DNA of 18,315 bases from Ardenticatenaceae bacterium (lineage in GTDB: Bacteria > Chloroflexota > Anaerolineae > Promineifilales > Promineifilaceae): positions 1-18,315 of the forward strand of contig JACKBV010000048.1 in the NCBI GenBank assembly GCA_020634315.1, in the 5' to 3' direction. This document shows positions 1 through 7,817 of this stretch, piece after piece; the stretch's first letter is position 1, and the number at the start of each line of letters is the position of its first letter. A program made the position numbers and the translations under genes. Below the pieces are notes generated by a model. It did no database searches. It saw only the letters and a list, made by a program, of their open reading frames with translations, and was not told the DNA's origin.

Positions 1-2
1 CC

Positions 3-509
3 GCGCTGGCACCGGGGCAAGCCGCAATCGTGCTGGCACAAATCGCCGTTCCGGCAGGAACGATGAGTGGCACGGTGGGGCAGGTTGGTGTAACGGCCGT
101 ATCACAAGCCAACGCCGCCATTCAAGCTGAAGTTCTCGATGAAATCATCGTGACACAGGTACGTGAATTGGCGGTGTCAGCCGGGTATACGCAAATAGCG
201 CAGACTGGCAGCACCATCACCTACACACATCTCATCACCAACCTGGGCAATTACACAGACACGTTTGCCGTCATCGTCAATGGGTCGCCTGGCTGGAAAA
301 TCAGCTACCCGCCAACGGTAACGATAGCGGGTGGAAGCAGCATGCCCATCGCCTTTGTGCTGCAAATTCCAGCCAACACCTGCGAACAGAAGCACACGAT
401 GACCATCACCATTGCGATCCCCGATTTACCGGGAATGCAAGCTGTGGCGGTCAACGTAACAACAATCAATGCTTCTTGCGTTTACTTACCGGCGGTATTG
501 AATCCTTGA
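3..509 (+). CDS. C-terminal part of a large secreted beta-domain protein (5' end outside window)
   Basis: The reading frame is open from base 3, so the gene begins upstream; the GTG at 30 is unlikely to be the true start. The first visible residues (APGQAAIVLAQIAVPAG) match the 'PGQ...I.VPAG' strand-turn pattern of NEW3/CARDB/DUF11-like immunoglobulin-type domains in bacterial surface proteins. A second such domain follows, with a typical T-Y-x-x-x-I-T-N-L-G-N-x-x-D-T-F sequence and a second 'FVLQIPANT' closing strand. The protein ends in CVYLPAVLNP, resembling the short 'YLPLVLR'-like tails of secreted Chloroflexota proteins (from memory). No enzyme motif is visible. Role is presumably extracellular or cell-surface. 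Its last 28 bases overlap the 3' end of the convergent metalloprotease gene. An ACGGCCGT site encodes the T-A-V of 'VTAVSQ'. Confidence 0.75.
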   Translation, partial: ALAPGQAAIVLAQIAVPAGTMSGTVGQVGVTAVSQANAAIQAEVLDEIIVTQVRELAVSAGYTQIAQTGSTITYTHLITNLGNYTDTFAVIVNGSPGWKISYPPTVTIAGGSSMPIAFVLQIPANTCEQKHTMTITIAIPDLPGMQAVAVNVTTINASCVYLPAVLNP

Positions 510-1132
510 TGATCCGTTTGTGGAGGTTGTGTTTGCTGCCCGTTATCCAGAGCCGGGCCGTAAATTGAAATGACCGCGCCCTCATCGCGGGCCAAAACGT
601 GGGCTGGATAGGTGAGCAAACGGCCGCATACGTACATGTCGCCTGTCGCCCCAGCCACGTTGAGGGTCAGGGCCAGGATGAGATGAGAAACGGCCGTTTC
701 CCCCACAAACGGCAGCAAACTCAACCCAATCCCGCTCAGGAAAATCAGCGGCGCCAAGCCAATGAGTAAAAACTGATTACGGGGAAAATGCCAGGTAGGA
801 GCGGCCGCATACGCATAAAGAAGGCCAAACCCAATTTGCGGCCGCTCCTTGGTGAAAAACCAAAAAAAGAAAGCATGCGCCAGTTCATGCGCAATGACAG
901 TCGTCAGTAAAACAAGCAGGAAAGTGAACCAGGAAAAGCTGCGTGCAAACAAACGCAAGGGCAACATCAAGTAATGTGGATTTATCTCGGCGGCCAATTT
1001 CATGGAGACCCAACCGCAAACAAACAACAAGGCCAGGCCAGCCAGATTCAAGCCAATTGTCAGTTTTGGCCCTGTCAAATCCACAATTTGCAACAATTCA
1101 TAGGATGACGACAGATCCCTGGTCGCTTTCAT
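482..1132 (-). CDS. DUF3267-type membrane zinc metalloprotease
   Basis: Predicted 216-residue integral membrane protein. It has hydrophobic segments near residues 25-48, 66-92, 120-142 and 148-164. The second carries a textbook HExxH zinc site, HELAH, at 82-86 inside a TM helix. An aspartate in GATGDMYVCGRL (D165) sits where DUF3267 / site-2-protease-like proteins have their third zinc ligand. The family is called 'putative zincin peptidase'; substrates are largely unknown. A hydrophilic tail (about 192-216) is rich in Gln, Pro and Thr. The start is six bases after the stop of the upstream lipoprotein gene, with GGGAG directly before the ATG, so the pair is probably translationally coupled. 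Two GCGGCCGC (NotI) sites fall inside the gene. Fold and active site are well supported; physiological role is not known. Confidence 0.8.
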   Translation of the reverse strand: MKATRDLSSSYELLQIVDLTGPKLTIGLNLAGLALLFVCGWVSMKLAAEINPHYLMLPLRLFARSFSWFTFLLVLLTTVIAHELAHAFFFWFFTKERPQIGFGLLYAYAAAPTWHFPRNQFLLIGLAPLIFLSGIGLSLLPFVGETAVSHLILALTLNVAGATGDMYVCGRLLTYPAHVLARDEGAVISIYGPALDNGQQTQPPQTDHQGFNTAGK

Positions 1133-1138
1133 CTCCCA

Positions 1139-2200
1139 TCAGGGTGTCACCGGTGCGCCCACAATGACGAAGTTTTCCAGGATAGCCTGCAAAATGGCGT
1201 CTTGTTGTAATGGATCGGCAAAGAGACTGACCATATAGACGTTACTGCCTTCTAAAGTAGCGGCAGTGGCAATAGACGTCTGGCCATCGCTGCTGGTGTA
1301 AACAGACCAGGAACGGCCGTTTACCGACGCATCAAATAACTGTCCCGCAGCCTCTGGATTAGCCGCCTGCACAGACAAAGTCATCTGCTCCAACGCTGCC
1401 CGCGCACTAACGCCCGGCGCAGCCGTAAAATTCACAAACACATCTGGGCCACCACTCCATGCCTGTCCATTTTCGCCAATCGGCGACCACGCATCCGGCA
1501 CCACCGTTTGTACGCCCAGGTTCAAAATAGCCACTCGCTTATAGGCCGCTGCACTGGCATCGACAGGCACATCTTCAACAACATCAGGAACGGCCGTTGC
1601 CGTTGGTGACTCAGCCACAGGCAATGCTGGCGCTTCACTGCTCTTGCTAACCTGCAATCTCGTCCAAATCGGCTCCGCCTGACTGGCCGATTGCCGTTCC
1701 GCGACAGTAAGCTGGTAATAATAGCCCGTCTCGTAGTTTAGCCCTTGAATCTCCCCCGAATATGGCAGCCATTCACCAAGGCCGCCTTCCTTGTACGCAT
1801 AACATTCGCCCGATTCAGTCGTCTCGCACGGCATACGTTCTGGCGCAATTAAAACCGTTTTAATCGTTGCCGCTTCCACCAAGACAACTTCTTTCAATGT
1901 CAACTGTATAGATGAAGCATCGGCTGGCGGATCGTCAACGGCCGTTTCCGTCACCAACAACTGGTAGAAAAAGCCCGGCTCATAAGCGAAATTGACAATA
2001 CCATCATAAAGTAACGTCCACTCCGCATTCAAATCCTCGCTTACCAGATAACATAGCTGTGGGCCATTGCCTTCACAAGGAATAGTTGTCGGAGCCACGT
2101 AAAGCGTCTTATCAGCGTTCGCATCACGTCGGCACGCCGCCAACAACATCACCAACAAAAAAACAATGAAAACAATCCATAAACGACGTTTGCTCAACAT
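1139..2200 (-). CDS. Lipoprotein with two tandem DUF4377-like domains and a C-terminal PsbP/DcrB-like domain
   Basis: 353 residues with a lipoprotein signal: KRR, a hydrophobic core (8-20) and lipobox LLAAC with the lipidated cysteine at 23. Two similar repeats follow, about 31-107 and 113-187. Each has 'KT-hydrophobic-AP..(I/M)PCE', a second cysteine nine to ten residues later, 'EW...Y.G.I', then 'Y(E)xGYYYQL.V'. This is the DUF4377 pattern, and the paired cysteines probably form a disulfide outside the membrane. An Ala/Pro/Val-rich linker (188-218) leads to a C-terminal domain (about 219-350) starting 'VVPDAWSPIG', which looks like the PsbP/DcrB/DUF1795 fold; that call is weak. The start is fixed by AAGAGGAG about eight bases before the ATG. 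The next gene downstream, a membrane metalloprotease, is 6 nt away. Function unknown. Confidence 0.75.
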   Translation of the reverse strand: MLSKRRLWIVFIVFLLVMLLAACRRDANADKTLYVAPTTIPCEGNGPQLCYLVSEDLNAEWTLLYDGIVNFAYEPGFFYQLLVTETAVDDPPADASSIQLTLKEVVLVEAATIKTVLIAPERMPCETTESGECYAYKEGGLGEWLPYSGEIQGLNYETGYYYQLTVAERQSASQAEPIWTRLQVSKSSEAPALPVAESPTATAVPDVVEDVPVDASAAAYKRVAILNLGVQTVVPDAWSPIGENGQAWSGGPDVFVNFTAAPGVSARAALEQMTLSVQAANPEAAGQLFDASVNGRSWSVYTSSDGQTSIATAATLEGSNVYMVSLFADPLQQDAILQAILENFVIVGAPVTP

Positions 2201-2208
2201 CCGCTTTC
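2200..2208 (-). promoter_or_regulatory. Ribosome binding site and start of the DUF4377 lipoprotein gene
   Basis: Reading the minus strand, an AGGAG core (within AAGAGGAGAAAGCGG) lies about eight bases before the ATG at 2200. It decides the start of the lipoprotein gene and places a canonical lipoprotein signal peptide right at the N-terminus. Confidence 0.6.
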
Positions 2209-2253
2209 TCCTCTTGAAAACTACTAAGCAGGTAAAAGATAGTGTTATGTATA

Positions 2254-3195
2254 CTATAACAGATGCTGCTGCACAATGTATAGCACTTGTTGTTTGTAAC
2301 GGGAAGCGGCAGAGGGGTCCTGGTTACGGCCGTGACGAATCACAATATATTTCTGCAATTCGTAAAGCAAATAAAAGACCTGGCGTATCGTCGCTTCCTG
2401 CGAATTATCACGTTCGCGACCATATCCTTCCCAAAATGCAGGTTCAGAAATACCGCAATAATCCAGCACAGCATACTCAATTTCCGGATCGCCCCATAAA
2501 GCGCGATCCCAATCAACGAGGCCGGTAATCGTCCCTTCGTCGTCTACCAGGATGTTTTGATGCCACACATCCATGTGCAGCAAACAAGAGGCGACCGGTT
2601 TATCAAACATAACCAGATAATGGTCAAGCAAGCGCCGCATAAACGCCGCTTCTTCATCGTCGTAATAGCCCACAGCCATAATATCGGCAATCAATTTGCT
2701 CCACATAATGGCAAAGGCATCCACCCAATTGTTTTGCGGCGTCATAGGACGATGCGGCCCCAGATAGCCATACTGCGTGGCGTGCAGCCGGTGGACTTGC
2801 GCCAACTGTTCGCCCAGCTGCCCCAACACAAGGCTTGTATTCACATGCCCCATCTCGGTAAGCGGCCGTCCCGGCAGCTGCTCCATCAAAATGAAATCCC
2901 GATCAATAAGCGTATGCGAATCGTCGAAGGCCAACACGCGTGCCACCGGCACTTTCGTTTCCGCCTGCAACAATGCATGCAGTTGGGGTTCCTGGCGCAT
3001 CATGTTGCGCTCGTAGAAAAGGAGCGTCGCCGTGCGTGGAGGCGCAATGCGCAGAACCAACGTGGCTTCATCCATGAAAACCCGGTAGGATGTGTTAAAT
3101 TTCCCGGTCGGGATGGGCACAAAATGGGCTTCTCCGGTTAAACTGGGTCGGCACTGCTTTATGAGTGTGGTGAGCGTTGCTGCTGAAAATGTCAT
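2254..3195 (-). CDS. Aminoglycoside phosphotransferase (APH)-fold small-molecule kinase
   Basis: 313 residues, the usual length for the APH/choline kinase-like family (phosphotransferase enzyme family). The catalytic loop is LLHMDVWHQNILVDD, giving the H-x-D-x-x-x-x-N signature with H207, catalytic D209 and N214. The metal-binding 'DFG equivalent' is GLVDWDRALWGDPEIE, with D228 and D230. The N-lobe has a short glycine-containing loop (PTGKFNTSYRV, 29-39) and 'LVLRIAP' with the likely ATP-contacting Arg. Family members phosphorylate aminoglycosides, homoserine, choline, sugars and other hydroxyl compounds. The sequence does not define the substrate, so a resistance function should not be assumed. 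No good Shine-Dalgarno precedes the ATG. The gene is first in a minus-strand run with the lipoprotein and metalloprotease, 53 nt upstream of the lipoprotein gene. Confidence 0.85.
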   Translation of the reverse strand: MTFSAATLTTLIKQCRPSLTGEAHFVPIPTGKFNTSYRVFMDEATLVLRIAPPRTATLLFYERNMMRQEPQLHALLQAETKVPVARVLAFDDSHTLIDRDFILMEQLPGRPLTEMGHVNTSLVLGQLGEQLAQVHRLHATQYGYLGPHRPMTPQNNWVDAFAIMWSKLIADIMAVGYYDDEEAAFMRRLLDHYLVMFDKPVASCLLHMDVWHQNILVDDEGTITGLVDWDRALWGDPEIEYAVLDYCGISEPAFWEGYGRERDNSQEATIRQVFYLLYELQKYIVIRHGRNQDPSAASRYKQQVLYIVQQHLL

Positions 3196-3214
3196 ACGTG
3201 TGCTGTCAACAAAA

Positions 3215-3227
3215 TGGCTGTCAGCCA
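3215..3227. repeat. 13-bp dyad TGGCTG-T-CAGCCA upstream of the APH-fold kinase gene
   Basis: A perfect six-base inverted repeat around a single T lies 20 bases upstream of the kinase ATG (minus strand). It sits in the 151-bp divergent region shared with the MFS gene. The position suits an operator or 5' leader hairpin. No regulator is identified. Confidence 0.3.
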
Positions 3228-3333
3228 GATTTTAACAGAGCTTGAGCGCTCCCGATACGGAAGTATACGGCCGTTTCCCACTGTAGCCAACCACAAACCC
3301 CGCCGCGCCCCAATTTGCCACTATCAATTCGTG

Positions 3334-3339
3334 TATAAT
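3334..3339 (+). promoter_or_regulatory. Consensus -10 box TATAAT for a leaderless MFS transcript
   Basis: A perfect TATAAT ends seven bases before the A of the MFS ATG at 3347. Bacterial transcription usually starts about seven bases after the -10 box, so the mRNA would begin at or next to the start codon. No Shine-Dalgarno lies between them, which fits a leaderless mRNA. A good -35 is not evident: TTGCCA at 3315-3320 matches the hexamer but is only 13 bases away. Confidence 0.6.
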
Positions 3340-3346
3340 CCCGCTC

Positions 3347-4738
3347 ATGGCAACAAACACACCCAAGAATCGCTGGCATTTCATGCAGCGACGCAGCAAT
3401 GCGACAGTTGATCACTTACGCCCACAGCGGTGGAACTGGACGGTTATACTGCGTCCCTTGGATCGCGGTCTGGCAAAGCAGGCTGTCGAGCCGCTGCCGT
3501 TTGCGCAAGTGCGCAGCTTGCGCTTCTTCTGGCTAGACGGCTTATTCGCCGCCATCAGCGACAATTTTTACGTTGGATTTGTGACGCTGTATGCCCTGGC
3601 ATATGGGGCAAGCAATGGGCAGGTGGGCTGGTTAACGGCCGTTGCCAATCTGGCTGGCGCATTAGCCCTCTTCCCCGGCGCACGCCTGATAGAGCGCGTC
3701 GGTCGCCGCAAGCCAGTTGTCGTGTGGAGCGGTGGCGGCGTCGCGCGGCTCACATTTCTCGCCTTCGCCTTCTTTCCCTTCTTCATCACGCAGCCACAAA
3801 CAGCCATTCTCTGCATCGTCATCCTGGAAGGAACACGCGCCTTCATGGCAAATCTGGCAAACCCGGCCTGGACAGCCATGGTCGCCGACCTCGTGCCCAT
3901 GCAGTTACGCGGCCGTTACTTGGGCAGCCGCAATCTGGCAATGGGCGTTGCCGCGCTCGTCGTCGCCCCACTTGCCGGGCGCATCATCAGTTTGGGCAAT
4001 AATTGGGGCACTTCGCATGTCACGGGCTATCAGGTTGTCTTTATCCTGGCGTTTATCTTTGGCATGATCAGCACGCTGAGTTACCAGCGCATTGACGAGC
4101 CGGAACCGTCGGCTCCCATCGACCGCCAATACCAGCGTGGTGCGCTGCGCCAGACGTTACGCCATTATCCCTGGTTCATCGGGCTGGTTATCAGCGCCTT
4201 TGTCTGGAACATGTCGCTGCAAGTAGCCGGCCCATTTTTCAATGTCTATCTGGTGAACGAGATGAACGCCTCGGCCGCCATGATTGGCTTGTTGGCCGCG
4301 GTCAGCAGCCTGACGGCACTGCTTGGGCAGCAGGTATTCGGCCGTTTATTGGACAGCAAAGGGACATTGTGGGTGCAGCAAGTTTGCGGCTTTCTCATCC
4401 CCGTTTTGCCCATCGGCTGGATGTTCATTACCGCACCCTGGCACGTCATTTTCATCAATACGCTTGGCGGGTTTATTTGGGCTGGATACAGCCTGTCTAA
4501 TTTCAACCTGCTGCTCACCTTCACGCCAGAGGAGCAGCGACCACGCGCCGTCGCCTTATACCAAACGGCCGTTTTCGGCAGCGCTGTCATCGGCCCCTTG
4601 TTGGGCGGCTATCTGGCCGACGCCATCAGCTACAAGCTCATCTTTGCCCTCAGCGGCATTGGGCGCTTCTCGGCAATGGTGTTGTTTATGGTGTTTACGG
4701 TACGGCCGTATCAGCGGCAAGAAAATCAAAAAATCTGA
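3347..4738 (+). CDS. Major facilitator superfamily (MFS) transporter
   Basis: 463-residue membrane protein with about twelve hydrophobic segments in two six-helix halves joined by a charged loop near residue 245. The loop after helix 2 reads GARLIERVGRRKP (111-123), the MFS motif A (G-x-L-x-D/E-R-x-G-R-R/K). The helix 4-5 loop contains LRGRYLGSRN. These identify a secondary transporter; the substrate (sugar, drug or other solute) cannot be read from the sequence. A soluble, basic N-terminal extension of about 55 residues precedes helix 1, longer than usual. The ATG at 3347 is chosen because a perfect TATAAT sits seven bases upstream, implying leaderless translation; no ribosome-binding site is present there or before the next in-frame ATG at 3383. 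It converges on cysNC across a large hairpin and is divergent from the APH-fold kinase. Confidence 0.85.
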   Translation: MATNTPKNRWHFMQRRSNATVDHLRPQRWNWTVILRPLDRGLAKQAVEPLPFAQVRSLRFFWLDGLFAAISDNFYVGFVTLYALAYGASNGQVGWLTAVANLAGALALFPGARLIERVGRRKPVVVWSGGGVARLTFLAFAFFPFFITQPQTAILCIVILEGTRAFMANLANPAWTAMVADLVPMQLRGRYLGSRNLAMGVAALVVAPLAGRIISLGNNWGTSHVTGYQVVFILAFIFGMISTLSYQRIDEPEPSAPIDRQYQRGALRQTLRHYPWFIGLVISAFVWNMSLQVAGPFFNVYLVNEMNASAAMIGLLAAVSSLTALLGQQVFGRLLDSKGTLWVQQVCGFLIPVLPIGWMFITAPWHVIFINTLGGFIWAGYSLSNFNLLLTFTPEEQRPRAVALYQTAVFGSAVIGPLLGGYLADAISYKLIFALSGIGRFSAMVLFMVFTVRPYQRQENQKI

Positions 4739-4787
4739 GGGAACGGCACAGAGAGAATAACTTGACCCATTCGGATCAGGCAATGAT

Positions 4788-4850
4788 TATTGCGTATTGC
4801 GTATTACGTATTGCCCTCTGGCTACGTAATACGCAATACGCAATACGTAA
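4788..4850. repeat. Large palindrome of 7-bp tandem units; probable bidirectional terminator
   Basis: Arms at 4788-4810 and 4823-4845 are perfect 23-bp inverted complements around a 12-base centre that can itself pair GCC with GGC. The left arm is built of tandem heptamers (TTGCGTA, TTGCGTA, TTACGTA). The right side has four (TACGTAA, TACGCAA, TACGCAA, TACGTAA, 4823-4850). It lies in the 117-bp gap between the convergent MFS and cysNC genes, where a bidirectional terminator is expected. There is no long T-run, and the heptamer architecture looks more like a dispersed REP-type element than a simple terminator. Confidence 0.75.
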
Positions 4851-4855
4851 TCTCG

Positions 4856-6793
4856 TTACAAAACCCCGCGTTCGCGCAGCATCGCAATAATTTGCGACAC
4901 AATTTCATCCACGCTTTGAATATCCGTCTCCACAACCAGTTCCGCGTTTTGCGGCTCTTCGTAAGGAGAGGAAATGCCGGTGAAATTATCAATTTCGCCA
5001 GCCAGCGCCTTGGCATAGAAGCCTTTGGTGTCGCGCCGCTTCACCACATCCAGGTCACACTTCACGTAAATTTCAAAGAAACGGCCGTCGGGAACCAACG
5101 CCCGCGCAAAACGACGATCATCGGTAAAGGGCGAGATAAAGCAAGCCAACGTCACCTGCCCATGGGCAAATGCCAGCTTCGCCAGTTCAGACGCGCGGCG
5201 AATGTTCTCCTGGCGATCCGCATTGCTAAAGCCCAAGTCACCATTCAGCCCGTGCCGCAAATTATCGCCATCCAGGTACATCGTGTGTACGCCATCCGCA
5301 AAGAGGCGCTGTTCCAGCTTCTTGGCAATGGTCGATTTGCCGGAACCAGAGAGGCCGGTAAACCAAAGCACGGCCGCTTTGTGCCCATTGCGCTCTTCAC
5401 GCTGCGCCAGACTGATCCCTTCTTGTTCCCAAACAACGTTGCTCGATTTCGGCCGTGCCGGGGTTGTTTCCACTTCCCCTTCGCGCAGCTGCTCGACATT
5501 GCGTGACTTGCTGCGAATCATCCCCGCCGCCACCGTATTATTCGTCGCCGGGTCAATGAGAATGAAACTGCCGGTAGCCCGGTTTAACTGATACCGGTCA
5601 TAGTACAAAGGCTGCGTCGTCGTCAGTTGGATACGGCCGATTTCATTCAACGTCAACGTGTTCGCTTCCTCCCGATGCATGGTGTCCACGTCAATTTTGT
5701 AATTCAACTCGGTGATATACCCATTCACCAGACGCGTGGTATGCTGCACCCAGTAAGAACCGCGCTCTTTCATCGGCTCATCGCTCATCCAGCAAATAAT
5801 CGCGTCAACGCGATTGCTTTTTTGCGGCAAGTTATTGGCACGCACAATCATGTCACCACGGCTGATGTCAATTTCATCAGCCAACGTCAGCACCACCGAC
5901 TCGCCCACTTTCGCCGATTCAAGTTCTCCGGCGGCCGTAACAATGGAGGTGACTTTGCTGGACAAGCCCGACGGCAAGACAACCACTTCCTCACCTTTGG
6001 CAATACGCCCGGAAGCGACTTGCCCGGCATAGCCCCGGAAGTTTTGATTGGGGCGCACCACATACTGCACCGGGTAACGAAAATCAACATTGTTCAGGCT
6101 TGCACCCACATTTACATGCTCCAAATGGTGCAACAATGTCGGCCCATCATACCAGGGCATATTTTCGCTTTTGTCCACAATGTTGTCGCCGCGCAGCGCC
6201 GAGACGGGGATATAGGTCACATCTTGCACGTTTAACAGGTGCGCGAATTCGGTGTAATCCTGCACAATGCTTTCATACACTTCCTGGTTGTAATCCACCA
6301 GATCCATTTTGTTAATAGCCACGACCAGATGCGGAATGCGCAGCAAGGTTGCCAGGAAGCCATGCCGCTTTGACTGCGTCAACACACCTTTGCGTGCATC
6401 AATGAGAATGATGGCAAGTTCGGCCGTGGACGCGCCCGTAACCATGTTGCGCGTATATTGAATGTGGCCCGGTGTATCGGCAATGATAAATTTGCGCTTC
6501 GGCGTGGCAAAATAGCGATAAGCCACGTCAATGGTGATTTTTTGCTCACGCTCGGCACGCAAGCCATCGGTGAGCAGCGCCAGGTCAACTTCCTCGTCAC
6601 CCCGGCTTTCGCTGGCACGTTCCACTGCCTCTAGTTGATCTTCAAAGATAGATTTGGAGTCATAGAGTAAACGGCCGATTAGCGTGCTTTTGCCATCGTC
6701 CACACTCCCAGCCGTCGTAAAGCGTAGTAATTCGATTTGATTGGTTGCTTCTGTCATCGTCTTTGTCCCGTTCGGTAATCGGTAGTTGATCAT
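4856..6793 (-). CDS. cysNC: Bifunctional sulfate adenylyltransferase subunit 1 / adenylylsulfate kinase (CysNC)
   Basis: 645 residues, the normal length for the CysN-CysC fusion (NodQ-type). Residues 20-230 form an EF-Tu-like GTPase: G1 GSVDDGKST (29-37), G3 DTPGH (106-110), G4 NKMD (161-164), G5 SAL (198-200). Beta-barrel domains follow to about 430. The C-terminal third (470-645) is an APS kinase with P-loop GLSGSGKST (480-488), DGDN (508-511) and FISPF followed by DDR (552-560). With CysD it activates sulfate to APS using GTP hydrolysis, then phosphorylates APS to PAPS in the cytoplasm. Translation may start at Met13 (6757), where the family similarity begins; neither start has a strong ribosome-binding site. 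It follows cysD by 53 nt on the same strand, so they are a probable operon. No PAPS reductase or sulfite reductase is present in the window. Confidence 0.93.
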   Translation of the reverse strand: MINYRLPNGTKTMTEATNQIELLRFTTAGSVDDGKSTLIGRLLYDSKSIFEDQLEAVERASESRGDEEVDLALLTDGLRAEREQKITIDVAYRYFATPKRKFIIADTPGHIQYTRNMVTGASTAELAIILIDARKGVLTQSKRHGFLATLLRIPHLVVAINKMDLVDYNQEVYESIVQDYTEFAHLLNVQDVTYIPVSALRGDNIVDKSENMPWYDGPTLLHHLEHVNVGASLNNVDFRYPVQYVVRPNQNFRGYAGQVASGRIAKGEEVVVLPSGLSSKVTSIVTAAGELESAKVGESVVLTLADEIDISRGDMIVRANNLPQKSNRVDAIICWMSDEPMKERGSYWVQHTTRLVNGYITELNYKIDVDTMHREEANTLTLNEIGRIQLTTTQPLYYDRYQLNRATGSFILIDPATNNTVAAGMIRSKSRNVEQLREGEVETTPARPKSSNVVWEQEGISLAQREERNGHKAAVLWFTGLSGSGKSTIAKKLEQRLFADGVHTMYLDGDNLRHGLNGDLGFSNADRQENIRRASELAKLAFAHGQVTLACFISPFTDDRRFARALVPDGRFFEIYVKCDLDVVKRRDTKGFYAKALAGEIDNFTGISSPYEEPQNAELVVETDIQSVDEIVSQIIAMLRERGVL

Positions 6794-6846
6794 CCATAAG
6801 CGGTACGCAAAAAGATTGACCGCTTACTGCTACCGCTTCCTGTCTA

Positions 6847-7743
6847 CTAGAAATATCCCTGCTTCTTCCGATCTTCCATAGCCGCTTCAGAGCGCTTGTC
6901 GTCGGCGCGTGCGCCGCGCTCAGTGACGCGGGCAGAAGCCACTTCGTTGACAATATCGTCAATGGTGCTGGCATGTGATTCAACGGCACCGGTACAAGTC
7001 ATGTCGCCAATGGTGCGGAAACGCACAATGCGGCGTGCAATTGTCTCGCCGCTCACCGGGTAGACCACATCAGAAGCAGCCAGCAGCATTCCATCACGGT
7101 CGATAATCTCCCGCTCGTGCGAAAAGTAGAGCGAGGGGAGTTCGATTTCTTCCATTTGAATGTATTGCCAGACATCCAGCTCAGTCCAATTGCTAATGGG
7201 GAAAACGCGAAAATGTTCGTTGGGCTTTTTACGGCCGTTATACAAATTCCACAGTTCCGGCCGCTGGTTTTTCGGGTCCCACTGCCCAAATTCGTCACGA
7301 TGGGAGAAGAAACGCTCTTTAGCGCGTGCCTTTTCCTCGTCACGACGCGCACCGCCCAAAGCGGCGTCTACTTTGAACTCAGTTAACGCATCCAGCAAGG
7401 TGACTGTTTGCAAACCATTGCGGCTGGCATAGGGGCCGGTTTCCTCAACGGCACGCCCCTGGTCAATGCTATCTTGCACGTAACGCACGACCAGCCGTGC
7501 CCCTAGTTTTTCCATGAGGTTATCGCGGAATTGCAACGTTTCGGGAAAGTTATGCCCGGTATCCACATGTAGTAAGGTAAAGGGGATGGTGGCCGGGTAA
7601 AACGCTTTACGCGCCAGGTGTGCCAGAATGATGGAGTCTTTACCACCAGAGAAGAGGAGAAACGGCCGTTCAAATTGTGCCGCCACCTCACGCATCACAT
7701 ACATTGCTTCAGATTCAAGAATTTTCAGATGGTTATACAGCAT
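6847..7743 (-). CDS. cysD: Sulfate adenylyltransferase subunit 2 (CysD)
   Basis: 298 residues from the ATG at 7743. It is an ATP pyrophosphatase (PP-loop) enzyme: SGGKDS at 32-37 binds ATP phosphates, and LLHVDTGHNFPET, GGARRDEEKARAKER and RFRTIGDMTCTG are classic CysD blocks. It catalyses sulfate + ATP to APS + PPi, driven by its GTPase partner CysN encoded just downstream. The frame also allows a TTG start at 7758. The ATG at 7743 is preferred because AAGGA lies seven bases before it; that sequence would otherwise be inside the gene. The C-terminus (DRKKQGYF) is the normal family end, so the gene is complete. An ACGGCCGT site encodes the E-R-P-F just before the PP-loop. Assimilation versus sulfation cannot be decided here. 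Confidence 0.95.
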   Translation of the reverse strand: MLYNHLKILESEAMYVMREVAAQFERPFLLFSGGKDSIILAHLARKAFYPATIPFTLLHVDTGHNFPETLQFRDNLMEKLGARLVVRYVQDSIDQGRAVEETGPYASRNGLQTVTLLDALTEFKVDAALGGARRDEEKARAKERFFSHRDEFGQWDPKNQRPELWNLYNGRKKPNEHFRVFPISNWTELDVWQYIQMEEIELPSLYFSHEREIIDRDGMLLAASDVVYPVSGETIARRIVRFRTIGDMTCTGAVESHASTIDDIVNEVASARVTERGARADDKRSEAAMEDRKKQGYF

Positions 7744-7817
7744 AATTGATTCCTTCAATATAATCCTGGCGGCGCGATTCTCAGCAAACTCCTTGGGCAG
7801 CCGCCAACAATTGAGTA

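Noticed and set aside
801..846. Two nearby GCGGCCGC (NotI) sites as a cloning or element boundary
   Set aside because: They lie in-frame inside the metalloprotease coding sequence and are explained by the general over-representation of CGGCCG.
2557..3141. Long plus-strand open frame (194 codons)
   Set aside because: It lies entirely antisense to the APH-fold kinase, whose catalytic motifs are clear; its translation is His/Arg-rich and shows no family features.
2254..3195. Antibiotic (aminoglycoside) resistance gene
   Set aside because: Only the general kinase fold is supported; the family covers many substrates and there is no mobile-element context.
4790..5506. 238-codon plus-strand open frame over the palindrome and the end of cysNC
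   Set aside because: Starts inside the repeat hairpin and runs antisense to a well-conserved APS kinase domain; no protein features.
6798..6838. Inverted repeat AAGCGGTA / TACCGCTT between cysD and cysNC as an attenuator
   Set aside because: Only eight base pairs with a 25-base loop and no T-run; too weak to call.
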